Part shown: positions 1-6,985 of the stretch, one piece after another
How positions within the stretch are numbered: the first letter of the stretch is position 1
Layout of the letters: every line of letters starts with the position of its first letter
IMG/VR virus record: IMGVR_UViG_3300044695_003800
Span: 1 to 23,185 of that record
Direction: 5' to 3' (one strand)
DNA length: 23,185 nucleotides
DNA from: a virus
Notes under the pieces: model-generated
Database searches by the model: none
What the model was told of the DNA's origin: nothing
The model's input: only the letters and a program-made list of their open reading frames with translations
Position numbers and translations under genes: made by a program

Positions 1-1
1 G

Positions 2-244
2 GCTCAGGCAATGGCGCAGCAACAGCAGGCGATGGCGATTCAGCAGGGTGTCGATCCGAAGACCGCTGTTCTCAACGCTGAAGTTCAGGCAAAAATCGCT
101 CGCCAGAATGCCGAGACTATGGCCAACATTCAGCGTCAGAACACGAAGGCGATGGCAGATCTGTCACGCCGGAATGCGAAGACAACCGCTGATATTCAGC
201 GAGCGAATGCAACTGCCGAGTCTAACTTGGCGCGTCAGGGATAA
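2..244 (+). CDS. C-terminal part of a phage structural protein, probably portal (5' truncated)
   Basis: The reading frame enters from the left edge and stops with TAA at 242-244, so only the C-terminal ~80 residues are visible. A Gln-rich stretch is followed by five consecutive 11-residue repeats (bases 74-238), each starting with Asn and carrying Ala and a hydrophobic residue at fixed places, for example NAEVQAKIARQ. This is a hendecad pattern that suggests a right-handed coiled coil. Portal proteins of podovirus-type phages often end in Gln/Ala-rich coiled tails, and a Bbp19-like gene and a scaffold-like gene lie downstream on the same strand, so a portal is the best guess. A tail or ejection protein is an alternative. 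The catalytic or clip domains that would decide are outside the window. Confidence 0.5.
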   Translation, partial: AQAMAQQQQAMAIQQGVDPKTAVLNAEVQAKIARQNAETMANIQRQNTKAMADLSRRNAKTTADIQRANATAESNLARQG

Positions 245-249
245 GAATT

Positions 250-867
250 ATGGGAAACGAAGAAAACATCGTTGAATTTATCGCCAACAACTTCCCAAAG
301 ATGGGCGGTTGGTGCGATCCGAAGAAGGGTATTGAAATCGCCAAACTTGTTCTCGAAACGAAACCGCAGCGCATTGCTGAAGTTGGTGTTTTCGAGGGCA
401 AGTCTACACTCGCACTCGCCCAAGCCTGCAAGCTAAACGGAAGCGGAACCGTCTACGCTATCGATTCTTGGAAAAAAGAGGACTGCATCGACGACGAGAC
501 GAATGCCAATCAGGAGTGGTGGGCGACACTCGATCTGGACAAGCATTACGAATCTTTCGTTGGTCATTGCGTTCGCGCGCAGGTCGTAAAGCAGATTCAG
601 TTCTGCCGCATGTCCTCATGGGATGCGTCGCGATTTCTGCCCGACATGGACATGGTTCACATCGACGCCAATCACGCCGAATGGCCGTCTACGAGCGATG
701 TCGTCAACTGGCTTCCAAAGCTCAAGGTTGGCGGATATCTGGTCATGGACGATGTGAACTGGGAATCGACCCAGACTGCTCTCAAGTTCGTCCTGAAACG
801 CTGCGAATTTGTCTCGCGATTTGATCTGAGCGAGAGCGTTTTTGCTATCTATCGAAAACTGAAATAA
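250..867 (+). CDS. Class I SAM-dependent methyltransferase (Methyltransf_24-like)
   Basis: A 205-residue protein with a Rossmann-type methyltransferase core. Motif I is AEVGVFEGKST (residues 43-53), the acidic end of strand 2 is AIDSW (70-74), an acidic HIDANH lies at 137-142, and GGYLVMDDVNW (161-171) closes the sheet. The HIDxxH and GGxxxxDD pair is typical of TylF/CmcI-like and Methyltransf_24 enzymes that O-methylate sugars or small molecules. The start is an ATG in the context AAGAATTATG, 5 bases after the previous stop; an AGGGA 9 bases upstream could serve as ribosome site. It begins a block of five transferase or glycosidase-like genes, so a glycan substrate is likely but unproven. 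Confidence 0.8.
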   Translation: MGNEENIVEFIANNFPKMGGWCDPKKGIEIAKLVLETKPQRIAEVGVFEGKSTLALAQACKLNGSGTVYAIDSWKKEDCIDDETNANQEWWATLDLDKHYESFVGHCVRAQVVKQIQFCRMSSWDASRFLPDMDMVHIDANHAEWPSTSDVVNWLPKLKVGGYLVMDDVNWESTQTALKFVLKRCEFVSRFDLSESVFAIYRKLK

Positions 868-871
868 CCCC

Positions 872-1474
872 GTGCAAACGGTCGTTATCACGATGCGAGG
901 CAGTTCTCGCATCCCGCGCCTACAAAGAAACCTTGATTCCGCTGGAGTCACGGACTACCGCATTTTCTATGGCCTGAACGGCGCGAAGTCCGGCCTGAAA
1001 GCGAGCATTCCATACGAGATAGATGCTCCCGGTTCAGGCTACCTTATCTGCTCCAAGCACGTTGGATGCAGTATGTCCCATTGGATGCTGTGGAACGCGC
1101 TGGATTTCGATCCTTCCACGCCGGACATGGTGATGGTCCTAGAGGACGACATCCTATTCCGTCCGCATTGGCGCGAAACAATCGAACGTGCGCTGACAAA
1201 GCTGCCCGAGGATTGGGACATTCTCTATCCCGGCTCCTGTTGCGCGCATGGAAAGCTCTCACGCGAGCTGGATTCAAACCTTTTCGAAGGAATGCCGCTT
1301 TGCACTCACTGCTACATCGTCCGCAAGAAGGCTCTCAAGACCCTCATCGAGACGAACGAAGAGGTCTTCGCTCCAATCGATTTGCAGATGTACTTTAAGA
1401 GCCGCCAGCATCTTAAATGCTTCACAATTTTCCCGCGAGTTGCCGATCAAGAAGACTGCCTTTTAGCCGACTAA
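872..1474 (+). CDS. GT25-family glycosyltransferase, first copy
   Basis: A 200-residue protein resembling glycosyltransferase family 25 (LPS-type galactosyl or glucosyl transferases). Visible marks are the N-terminal VVITMRGSSRIPRLQRNL strand-helix, the GCSMSHWMLWNAL segment matching the GC-x-SH-x3-W hallmark, and MVLEDDILF, whose EDD is the metal/nucleotide-sugar acidic motif. A GSCC turn and a PIDLQM segment are shared with the second GT25 copy at 2066-2695. The start is GTG at 872, 4 bases after the previous stop, with no clear Shine-Dalgarno. It should transfer a sugar from a nucleotide-sugar to a glycan or protein; donor and acceptor cannot be told from sequence. Confidence 0.8.
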   Translation: MQTVVITMRGSSRIPRLQRNLDSAGVTDYRIFYGLNGAKSGLKASIPYEIDAPGSGYLICSKHVGCSMSHWMLWNALDFDPSTPDMVMVLEDDILFRPHWRETIERALTKLPEDWDILYPGSCCAHGKLSRELDSNLFEGMPLCTHCYIVRKKALKTLIETNEEVFAPIDLQMYFKSRQHLKCFTIFPRVADQEDCLLAD

Positions 1475-1478
1475 AATT

Positions 1479-2069
1479 ATGGGTTCACCTTTCAATGGAG
1501 ACACGTTCATCGAGCAGGAGTTTCTCTACCTCAAAGAACGCTTCGAGCTGACGGCCGCTGTCGAAACCGGCACTCACGAAGCGGACACTACCGTTTGGTT
1601 GGCCAAGAACTTCCTCAAGACCGTTTCATGCGAGCTGAACCATGATCTGGTTGAGAAGGCTAAGGAGAAGTTCAAGCGCGAGAATGTCTACGTCGAGATG
1701 TTCGAGGGCAGCAGCGATGCCTGCATGAACTGGTTCATTCCGCATCACGGAATTGGACACGACACAATCTTCTTTCTCGACGCCCACTGGAACGACTACC
1801 TGCCACTGCTCGAAGAGCTTGAGGCAATCAATCGCTATGACCTACATCCAGTCATCGCCATCCACGATTTCAAGGAACCGACCGGACAGCTCGGCTACGA
1901 CAGCTACAACGGCCACGACATCTGTCTCAGCTACATCAAGGACAAGTTAGACGCAATTTACCGCGCCAAGACGTTGACGCAGAAGTACGGCTACAGCTTC
2001 TACTACAACCACCCCAGCCGCTCTACCGGCGCGCGTCGCGGCATCATCTACATCCTCCCGAACCGATGA
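1479..2069 (+). CDS. Class I SAM-dependent methyltransferase, second copy
   Basis: A 196-residue protein with methyltransferase signatures: AVETGTHEADTT as motif I (residues 27-38), an acidic SCELNHDL (50-57), FFLDAHWN (98-105) and AIHDF (127-131). It is not a close duplicate of the 250-867 gene; motif order is shared but sequence is diverged. The start context AAAATTATG lacks a Shine-Dalgarno. The TGA stop overlaps the ATG of the next glycosyltransferase (ATGA), so the two are translationally coupled. A role in methylating a sugar made or moved by the neighbouring GT25 enzymes is inferred. FkbM-like or hydroxylase-like folds with similar motifs are alternatives. Confidence 0.7.
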   Translation: MGSPFNGDTFIEQEFLYLKERFELTAAVETGTHEADTTVWLAKNFLKTVSCELNHDLVEKAKEKFKRENVYVEMFEGSSDACMNWFIPHHGIGHDTIFFLDAHWNDYLPLLEELEAINRYDLHPVIAIHDFKEPTGQLGYDSYNGHDICLSYIKDKLDAIYRAKTLTQKYGYSFYYNHPSRSTGARRGIIYILPNR

Positions 2070-2695
2070 AACTACAGCTCGAAAAGACGCCGTGCTTCAT
2101 CGTCTCGAAGCCTGAGAGCGAGAAGGAGCGACGCTGCATCCGCTACATGAAGACATTCGGAATCGATGCGGTTCCGATGTACGGATTTAGGGCCGAGAAC
2201 TGCGGCATATCGACCGACTACTATCACACACGCGAGAAGGAGAAGGCGAAGGTCAAAACAATCGTCGCCGGACTCAGCCATTTCTCCGTCTGGTCGGCCA
2301 TCAAGTGGATGGTTGAGTCGAAGATAACCGATCATCGCACATTTCTTATCGTCGAGGATGACGTTGAGTTCACATGCTCCGACTGGAAGGCAAAGCTGGC
2401 CGACAATCTGGACTATCTCCCGAGCGATTGGCATGTCGTCTACATCGGAAGCTGCTGCGCCGACCCGATTGAAGACCACGGCTACATCGCGTCGAACCTT
2501 TACAAGCTCGTTCGCGGCATGTGTACGCATGCTTACCTTGTAAATTACGAAGGTGTCTGCAAACTCCTCGAAACGAACCAGAAGGTTTGGGGTCCAATCG
2601 ACATCCAGATGCTGGTGGATTCGATGCCTAGGATGAACTTTTACGGGATTCTTCCGAGGCTCGCGACGCAGGAGAACACAAAATTGTATCCATAA
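2066..2695 (+). CDS. GT25-family glycosyltransferase, second copy
   Basis: A 209-residue paralogue of the 872-1474 gene with the same landmarks in the same order: a GLSHFSVW segment (LSH-x2-W), FLIVEDDVEF with the EDD motif, YIGSCC, THAYLV, and PIDIQM near the C-terminus. Family 25 enzymes use nucleotide-sugars. Its ATG overlaps the preceding methyltransferase stop, and its TAA overlaps the next ATG (TAATG), giving a tightly packed transcription unit. The alternation methyltransferase, GT25, methyltransferase, GT25 suggests duplication of a two-gene unit or stepwise assembly of a methylated oligosaccharide. Confidence 0.8.
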   Translation: MKLQLEKTPCFIVSKPESEKERRCIRYMKTFGIDAVPMYGFRAENCGISTDYYHTREKEKAKVKTIVAGLSHFSVWSAIKWMVESKITDHRTFLIVEDDVEFTCSDWKAKLADNLDYLPSDWHVVYIGSCCADPIEDHGYIASNLYKLVRGMCTHAYLVNYEGVCKLLETNQKVWGPIDIQMLVDSMPRMNFYGILPRLATQENTKLYP

Positions 2696-4038
2696 TGAAA
2701 GACATCATCCGAAGTCTGTCTCTTAAAGCTCTCAAGCGATTTGCAAATGGCGGTGATGGTCAGGCTGATTTGCTGATGCAGATCGAGGATTTGCAGAAGA
2801 CCCTTGAGATTCGAACCAAAGAACATGACGAGCATCTGACCGAGGTCCGCGAGGAGCGCGATCATTGGCTTGCTCTCTACGACGAAATCAAATTCGCAGC
2901 CGAGTTTCTAATGAGCTACGCAAAAAACGACGTACCCAAGCTGGCCGAACAATGCGATTGGGAGGTTGGCAAAATCACGCTTCCTGAGGAGGTTGGAACC
3001 TACTACTTCAACCCCGCAATCGTTCAGGAACCAAGCGGTCAGATCCTTCTTTTCGCCCGACGCTGCCGCAACAAGCGCGAGAAGGACGAGGACGTTTACC
3101 TTGAGAAGAACGACATCGTTGTCTTTGAGCTGACCAAGGATCTTGGAGCCATCAAGAAAGCGTTGATCAACCTCACCTCGCACATTCCAGGCGAGCAGTT
3201 CGAAGATCCGCGAGTGGTCAAGTTCGGCGACAAGTACGGACTAAGCTGCTGCACATTTGTGCCGTTCAAGAGCTACGCGCATCAGGCGATGTTCGTTTTG
3301 GATAAGCAGTTCCTGAACGTCGCCCGATTCGATCCGATCTACGGCAACAACTACGCGCAGGCGATGGTGAACGATGGCCATGAGAAGAACTGGCTCTACT
3401 TCGTCCACGATAACACGCCACACATGGTGTATTCGGCCAATCCTCATGTCGTAGTACGCCTTAATGGGCGTCTTGAGAAGGAAGCGGAGTACGTCACCGA
3501 CGAGTTCAATCCGCTCTGGAAGTTTGGCGAGGTGCGCGGCGGCTCCAACCCGATTCTGGTCGATGGCTTGTACTGGACCTTCTTCCACAGCTCATTGCCG
3601 TGGATCAACAAGAAGCGTCGCTACTACATGGGTGCGTATGCCTTCGAGGCTAAGGCTCCATTCCGCATCGTCCGAATGACGACGCTGCCGCTTCTGACCG
3701 GCACGAATCAGCAGGACTGGTGGCCGGGATTGCCTGCGGTCGTGTTCCCGTGCGGAGCGTTCTACGACAGCGCGAAGAGTCATTTCATCGTCTCGTACGT
3801 CATCAACGACGTTGATTGCGGCTACATCAAGCTGCCGTTGGACGACATGCTGGAGGTGACGAAGGTGATTCGGCCCAAGCGCGATGTCGTCACGCCTGAG
3901 AAACCGATCAAGCTAGGCGAGGTTCTCGACCCGATTCCGCAGAGGCATAAACTGAAACGAAACAAGAAGACAAAGTATGATAAATTGGTTGAAAGGCTCA
4001 ACGAAGACCCAGAAATCGGACCTGAAGAATCTGCCTGA
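2695..4038 (+). CDS. Five-bladed beta-propeller glycosidase/phosphorylase-like protein (GH130/GH43-like)
   Basis: A 447-residue protein. Residues ~25-65 form a charged coiled coil. From ~100 to ~395 the protein has propeller-type motifs seen in GH130 mannoside phosphorylases and GH43/GH32 relatives: FNPAIV (105-110), FEDPRV (169-174), GEVRGGSNPI (278-287) and FFHSS (296-300). The EDPR motif lies at the usual place for a substrate-binding and acidic catalytic residue. The C-terminus (~400-447) is Lys-rich. It could make, trim or bind mannoside-type glycans with the adjacent GT25 enzymes; the N-terminal coiled coil may tether it to another protein. GH130 membership is inferred from motifs only, and a non-catalytic propeller is possible. 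Confidence 0.6.
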   Translation: MKDIIRSLSLKALKRFANGGDGQADLLMQIEDLQKTLEIRTKEHDEHLTEVREERDHWLALYDEIKFAAEFLMSYAKNDVPKLAEQCDWEVGKITLPEEVGTYYFNPAIVQEPSGQILLFARRCRNKREKDEDVYLEKNDIVVFELTKDLGAIKKALINLTSHIPGEQFEDPRVVKFGDKYGLSCCTFVPFKSYAHQAMFVLDKQFLNVARFDPIYGNNYAQAMVNDGHEKNWLYFVHDNTPHMVYSANPHVVVRLNGRLEKEAEYVTDEFNPLWKFGEVRGGSNPILVDGLYWTFFHSSLPWINKKRRYYMGAYAFEAKAPFRIVRMTTLPLLTGTNQQDWWPGLPAVVFPCGAFYDSAKSHFIVSYVINDVDCGYIKLPLDDMLEVTKVIRPKRDVVTPEKPIKLGEVLDPIPQRHKLKRNKKTKYDKLVERLNEDPEIGPEESA

Positions 4039-4045
4039 GGTAAAT

Positions 4046-4300
4046 ATGGCGGAGTGGATGACAAGCGGTGAGAGTGCCGAATTCTCTAAGCTGTTGCAGA
4101 CCCCGCTCTTACGCATGGCAATCCGCATCGTCGCTGAATCCATGCCGGTGCCGATGCCGTCTCATGGAGCGAAGGAATCAGACATTATTTTCGCTGCCGG
4201 TGTAACCGCTGGCTACGCGCATTGTCTTGAAAACCTTCGAAAATTGTCGGTGAATGAAACAACTAAGGAACCTGAAGCAACCTTCGAAAAACAATATTAA
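4046..4300 (+). CDS. Small head-module protein, Bbp19-like
   Basis: An 84-residue protein from ATG 4046, preceded by TGAGG at suitable spacing and starting just after the previous stop. An in-frame ATG at 3977 would add 23 residues and overlap the upstream gene, so it is less likely. The pattern is a Phe-Ser-x-Leu-Leu-x-Thr-Pro segment followed by a helix, then FAAGVTAGYAHCLENLRKL. It resembles the small Bbp19-type protein found between portal and scaffold in BPP-1-like podoviruses. Position directly before the scaffold-like gene supports this. Function in that family is not well established. No cysteines or signal peptide are informative. Confidence 0.5.
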   Translation: MAEWMTSGESAEFSKLLQTPLLRMAIRIVAESMPVPMPSHGAKESDIIFAAGVTAGYAHCLENLRKLSVNETTKEPEATFEKQY

Positions 4301-4306
4301 CAAATT

Positions 4307-5485
4307 ATGGACGTACCACTGAACTCTCCGCTGACCAATCCGGCGTCGCAGCCTGACTTTGGCAACTCGATTCTCGACGCATTCAATCGCATGGGAGCCG
4401 AAGCCGATGAGGGCATATCGACTCCGGTTACCGAGGAACCTAAGAAAGCCACAACGCCTGCGGCATCCGAAACGACCAAGCCCTCCAGCGGAGCAAGCAA
4501 GTCCGAGAAGGACATCGAGCGTTTGTTTGGCTCTTCGAAGAAGCAGGCAGCCGCCGCCGAAGTTCCGACTTCTACGGACGCTGATTCCGATATTCCCGAG
4601 ACGATCAAGTCTACGAAAGCCGCTGATGCGTTCCGTAAGATCAAGGAGGAGAAGGCTCAGTTGGCCAAGCAACTGGACGAGCTGAAGGCTGGCAAGACCG
4701 CCAATCCGAACTTCGAGTCGCAGCTCAAGACCTTGCAGGAGGAGCGTGACGCGCTTTCCGAGCGTGTTCGATTGCTCGACATCGAGCGTCACCCTGAGTT
4801 CGTCAAGAAGTACGAGGGTAAGATCAATGGCGTCTTCGAATCGGTGAAGGGTCTTGTCGGCACCGATGGAGAACGGCTTGTTGGCCTACTCAAGTCGCCC
4901 GAGAGCGACTACCGGAACTCGCAGATCGACGATATCGTTGACGGTCTTTCGCCGTCCAAGAAGGCCAAGCTCGGCGCGCTAATCGTTCGCTACGACGAGA
5001 TTAACGGCGAGAAGGCGGCGGAGATGTCCGAGGCTAAGTCCGATTACGACGCCATCATCTCGAAGTATCAGCAGGACAACGAGCAGGGTACGAAGGCTGC
5101 ATTGGAGTCGGCCAGTAAGACCTGGGCGAAGGTGAGCGAGAATGCTCGCGCTCTTGAAATCTTCGAACCGCGTGAGGGCGATGAGGAATGGAATGGCGAG
5201 CTGAATCAGCGTCTCAGCCTCGCGCAGCAGATCTTCAATGGTGAGAACAGTGAAGAAGACCTCGCCAAGGCCGCTCTTTGGGCCGCTGCCGCGCCGAAAT
5301 ACCGTGAGCTTCTCTATTCTCAGGTTGAGGTAAATAAACGCCTACAAGCCGAATTGGCGAAGTATCGTGGCAGCGAGCCGGGAGTTAGCTCGAAGGCTAT
5401 CAGCGGTGGTTCTCGTCCTGCGAACACGAACAACGCCAAGAGCGAGGACTTCGTTGCGAGCGTTCTGAAGTCGTTAGGACGCTGA
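4307..5485 (+). CDS. Scaffold-like capsid assembly protein
   Basis: A 392-residue acidic, highly charged protein. Residues ~1-100 are Pro/Ser/Thr/Ala-rich and low complexity. A long coiled coil runs from about 105 to 165, rich in EEKAQLAKQLDEL and LQEERDALSERVRLL. A helical middle and a second helical stretch near the end follow, and the protein ends with FVASVLKSLGR. Disordered N-terminus, coiled coil and basic/hydrophobic C-terminal helix are typical of phage scaffolding proteins that guide procapsid assembly. The start is AACAAATTATG without a Shine-Dalgarno. The gene is the last of the plus-strand unit and is followed by a strong terminator. The capsid candidate is not next to it but on the other strand at 9249-10496. 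Confidence 0.6.
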   Translation: MDVPLNSPLTNPASQPDFGNSILDAFNRMGAEADEGISTPVTEEPKKATTPAASETTKPSSGASKSEKDIERLFGSSKKQAAAAEVPTSTDADSDIPETIKSTKAADAFRKIKEEKAQLAKQLDELKAGKTANPNFESQLKTLQEERDALSERVRLLDIERHPEFVKKYEGKINGVFESVKGLVGTDGERLVGLLKSPESDYRNSQIDDIVDGLSPSKKAKLGALIVRYDEINGEKAAEMSEAKSDYDAIISKYQQDNEQGTKAALESASKTWAKVSENARALEIFEPREGDEEWNGELNQRLSLAQQIFNGENSEEDLAKAALWAAAAPKYRELLYSQVEVNKRLQAELAKYRGSEPGVSSKAISGGSRPANTNNAKSEDFVASVLKSLGR

Positions 5486-5506
5486 GCCGCTGCGCTGGAA
5501 ACAATT

Positions 5507-5545
5507 ATCCCCCGATGGTTTCGAAGCCACCGGGGGATTTTGCTT
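5507..5545. terminator. Hairpin terminator between convergent units
   Basis: A near-perfect stem of about 14 pairs (one mismatch, one G-T pair) has arms 5507-5520 and 5525-5538, closing on a TCGA loop. Its base is ATCCCCCG paired with CGGGGGAT. On the plus strand it is followed by TTTTGCTTTG, a fair U-tract, 22 bases after the scaffold-like gene. On the minus strand the tail is only TAATTGTTT, but the last minus-strand gene ends at 5550, so it probably stops both units. Confidence 0.85.
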
Positions 5546-5549
5546 TGAA

Positions 5550-5696
5550 TTATTTGCGGTAAGGACCGCTTCCACTCGGAACCGGCTTTGGCTGAGGCTG
5601 AACCGGCGGCTTAGGCGGCGGCGACTGTTTGTAAGGTCCGCTTCCGCTAGGTCGTGAGACTGACGGCGAACCTTTGTAAGGTGCGTTATAGCTCAT
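5550..5696 (-). CDS. Small proline-rich protein with GPYK repeats
   Basis: A 48-residue protein read from ATG 5696 to TAA at 5550-5552. It contains three copies of a (S/N)xxPYK/R unit (APYKGSPS, GSGPYKQSP, GSGPYRK) separated by a Pro/Gln/Lys-rich linker. There is no hydrophobic segment. The ATG follows directly on the TAA of the lipoprotein-like gene, and AAGGAG lies just before that stop, a real Shine-Dalgarno. Such Pro/Lys-rich tails may bind nucleic acid or span the cell wall, but I do not recognise the family. It is the last gene of the minus-strand unit. Confidence 0.6.
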   Translation of the reverse strand: MSYNAPYKGSPSVSRPSGSGPYKQSPPPKPPVQPQPKPVPSGSGPYRK

Positions 5697-5936
5697 TTAC
5701 TCCTTTGGCAATGCATACCAGCCCTCATGGATGGTAATTCGGTTCTTACTACGCACCGTTTTGCCGCTGGCGTCAACAGTCCAGACCTTGGCCTCAACGC
5801 TCTCAGCGAGGCGTACAGGCTCACCGTGGGGGACGTAAATCACTCGGCTCGCACAGCTCACGCTCATGCTGGCGAACACGATCCAGAAGACCGCGCTTAA
5901 GATCAGGCTGTTTCTTGGCGTCTTCACTTGATACAT
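5697..5936 (-). CDS. Small lipoprotein-like lysis-cluster protein
   Basis: A 79-residue protein with a basic N-terminus, a hydrophobic stretch at ~11-26 and SVSC ending at Cys28, a weak lipobox. The exported part reads VIYVPHGEPVRLAES, then a VEAKVW strand and a terminal EGWYALP. That pattern recurs in small phage proteins encoded near holins; I know of no assigned function. The first 116 bases overlap the 59-residue ORF at 5821-6000 in another frame, an arrangement like Rz/Rz1 spanins, in which the outer lipoprotein overlaps the inner-membrane partner. An outer-membrane lysis role is therefore plausible but not proven. Confidence 0.6.
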   Translation of the reverse strand: MYQVKTPRNSLILSAVFWIVFASMSVSCASRVIYVPHGEPVRLAESVEAKVWTVDASGKTVRSKNRITIHEGWYALPKE

Positions 5937-6000
5937 CCTGCTTCGTCAGCGCATGAAGCCAGATGACCAGCTTCATCACCAAGTCGGCCAGGAAGTTCAT
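5821..6000 (-). CDS. Small overlapping lysis-cluster protein
   Basis: A 59-residue ORF from ATG 6000 to TGA at 5821. The N-terminus FLADLVMKLVIWLHAL is hydrophobic to amphipathic with Asp6 and Lys10, then a strongly charged helical tail follows (KKQPDLKRGLLDRVRQHERE). Its ATG overlaps the TGA of the holin-like gene at 5997-6179 (ATGA), which argues that it is translated. It overlaps the lipoprotein-like gene for 116 bases out of frame. A membrane-anchored helix overlapping a lipoprotein gene recalls the Rz/Rz1 pair, although the membrane segment is weak for a true inner spanin. Confidence 0.55.
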   Translation of the reverse strand: MNFLADLVMKLVIWLHALTKQDVSSEDAKKQPDLKRGLLDRVRQHERELCEPSDLRPPR

Positions 6001-6179
6001 TCGGGCTTCTCAGCGTTCTTGCTCTTGTTATTGAAGATCGACCAAGCGACGCCGATGATGCTCACGGTGGCACCGGCAAGTTCAGCGACTTGATCGGCTG
6101 AAGCCAGACCTTTGGCGACGAGGAAGCCACCAGCGGCGGAGAGAAGATGGCGAATGAGAGAGGTAAGATTGGGGTTCAT
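5997..6179 (-). CDS. Small holin-like membrane protein
   Basis: A 60-residue protein with two hydrophobic segments, about LLSAAGGFLVAKGLA (12-26) and LAGATVSIIGVAWSIF (34-49), separated by a short SADQVAE turn. It ends in a short charged tail (NNKSKNAEKPE). Size, two-helix hairpin and charged C-terminus fit a class II-type phage holin; the AAGGFLVAKG segment is common in small holins. Its ATG overlaps the stop of the preceding small membrane protein, and its stop overlaps the next ATG, so it sits in a coupled lysis string. Confidence 0.7.
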   Translation of the reverse strand: MNPNLTSLIRHLLSAAGGFLVAKGLASADQVAELAGATVSIIGVAWSIFNNKSKNAEKPE

Positions 6180-6358
6180 TTGAACTTTCGATACAGGTCG
6201 ATGGCCTTGGATAGGCAGACGATAAAAGCAGTGACGGCACCGAACGCGAGCGATGCCGTCTTGAGGTTCGGGTCTGAAAAAACCGCGTTCCCGAGTATTC
6301 CGATAACTGGCCCACTAGCAGCGGCAACCATGTCTCGCATGAAGTGGGATTCAGTCAT
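6176..6358 (-). CDS. Small membrane protein, holin or antiholin candidate
   Basis: A 60-residue protein with two hydrophobic stretches (MVAAASGPVIGILGNAVF and LAFGAVTAFIVCLSKAIDLY) and a basic end (RKFK). It lies directly before the holin-like gene with an ATGA overlap. Two tandem small two-helix membrane proteins often form a holin/antiholin pair, but which is which cannot be read from sequence. Both lack similarity strong enough for a named family. A membrane-bound tail or connector role is a less likely alternative. Confidence 0.6.
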   Translation of the reverse strand: MTESHFMRDMVAAASGPVIGILGNAVFSDPNLKTASLAFGAVTAFIVCLSKAIDLYRKFK

Positions 6359-6369
6359 GGGATAATTTT

Positions 6370-6534
6370 CTACTTAGCGATTTCGATCTGCTGCGAGGAC
6401 TTGGCGGCTTCCAGAATCAGGTCGGCCAGAGGTACTCCAACCTTTGCGTTCTGAAAACCGCCAGCTTTGATCGAGATATCGATGAGTTGCAGGAGGCTGT
6501 TAACTTGTTCGATGGTCAGCTCAATTTTAATCAT
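6370..6534 (-). CDS. Small helical phage protein
   Basis: A 54-residue ORF read from ATG 6534 to TAG at 6370-6372. It begins MIKIELTIEQVNSLLQLID and continues as amphipathic helices with no membrane segment. Small proteins with this LTIEQVNxLL start occur near tail and lysis genes of many phages and are often uncharacterised. The ATG overlaps the TGA of the preceding 147-residue gene, and a gap of 11 bases separates it from the next gene. No function is claimed. Confidence 0.65.
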   Translation of the reverse strand: MIKIELTIEQVNSLLQLIDISIKAGGFQNAKVGVPLADLILEAAKSSQQIEIAK

Positions 6535-6974
6535 GCCGCCGGAGCATCGGAGACAGACGAATCGCTGGCAACCAAAACCGGCTCAACCTGAGGCAACATC
6601 GGAGGCACAATCATCTCAGGTTCGGGCGGAGGCACCGGAGCCACCCACGGCAGCGGCAGACTCACCACGGGCGGGTTGATCTGGTTGGCAATCTGGAGCG
6701 AGACGTTCGCTTCGATGGCCGACTTGTTCACGCCGTTGGCGTAGCACCAATCCAGCACCTGCGCTTCGGTCAGTTGGTCGTAAGGCGTGAAGCTACCAGT
6801 CGGCGGAGCGAATGAGCAGCTACCGTAGCAGGTGCCGCTGTAGGTCTGCTCGGTGTCTCCGCTGCCGGTGGTTTCGGTGCCGTTGCATCGCCAGTCGGCG
6901 GTAATCACAACGTCCGTGAGAGAGCCTTCAACCGGCTTGGTGAGAAGGCGTTCGATGAGCCAGAGGATGGTCAT
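6531..6974 (-). CDS. Tail-associated protein, DUF7936-like
   Basis: A 147-residue protein from ATG 6974. The open frame extends further upstream into the tail-fibre gene, but that extension is Arg/His-rich shadow sequence. The core reads TDVVITADWRC, then GSCSF, FTPYDQLTEAQVLDWCY, IEANVSLQIANQINPPVVSLPLPW, followed by a Pro/Val-rich tail. This order (Trp-containing strand, FTPYxxLTxxQVxxW helix, PPVVxxPLPW) matches small proteins often found just downstream of phage tail fibres and annotated as DUF7936. Its TGA overlaps the next ATG. A structural or fibre-associated role is inferred from position; four cysteines in ~90 residues are unusual. Confidence 0.6.
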   Translation of the reverse strand: MTILWLIERLLTKPVEGSLTDVVITADWRCNGTETTGSGDTEQTYSGTCYGSCSFAPPTGSFTPYDQLTEAQVLDWCYANGVNKSAIEANVSLQIANQINPPVVSLPLPWVAPVPPPEPEMIVPPMLPQVEPVLVASDSSVSDAPAA

Positions 6975-6985
6975 GGTAGTATGAA

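Noticed and set aside
2072-2530. A 152-residue minus-strand frame inside the second GT25 gene
   Set aside because: It lies fully antisense to a gene with clear GT25 motifs and has no ribosome site or family pattern.
4178-4792. A 204-residue minus-strand frame with Leu/Gly/Arg-rich sequence
   Set aside because: Antisense shadow of the Bbp19-like and scaffold-like genes; composition is that of reversed coiled-coil codons.
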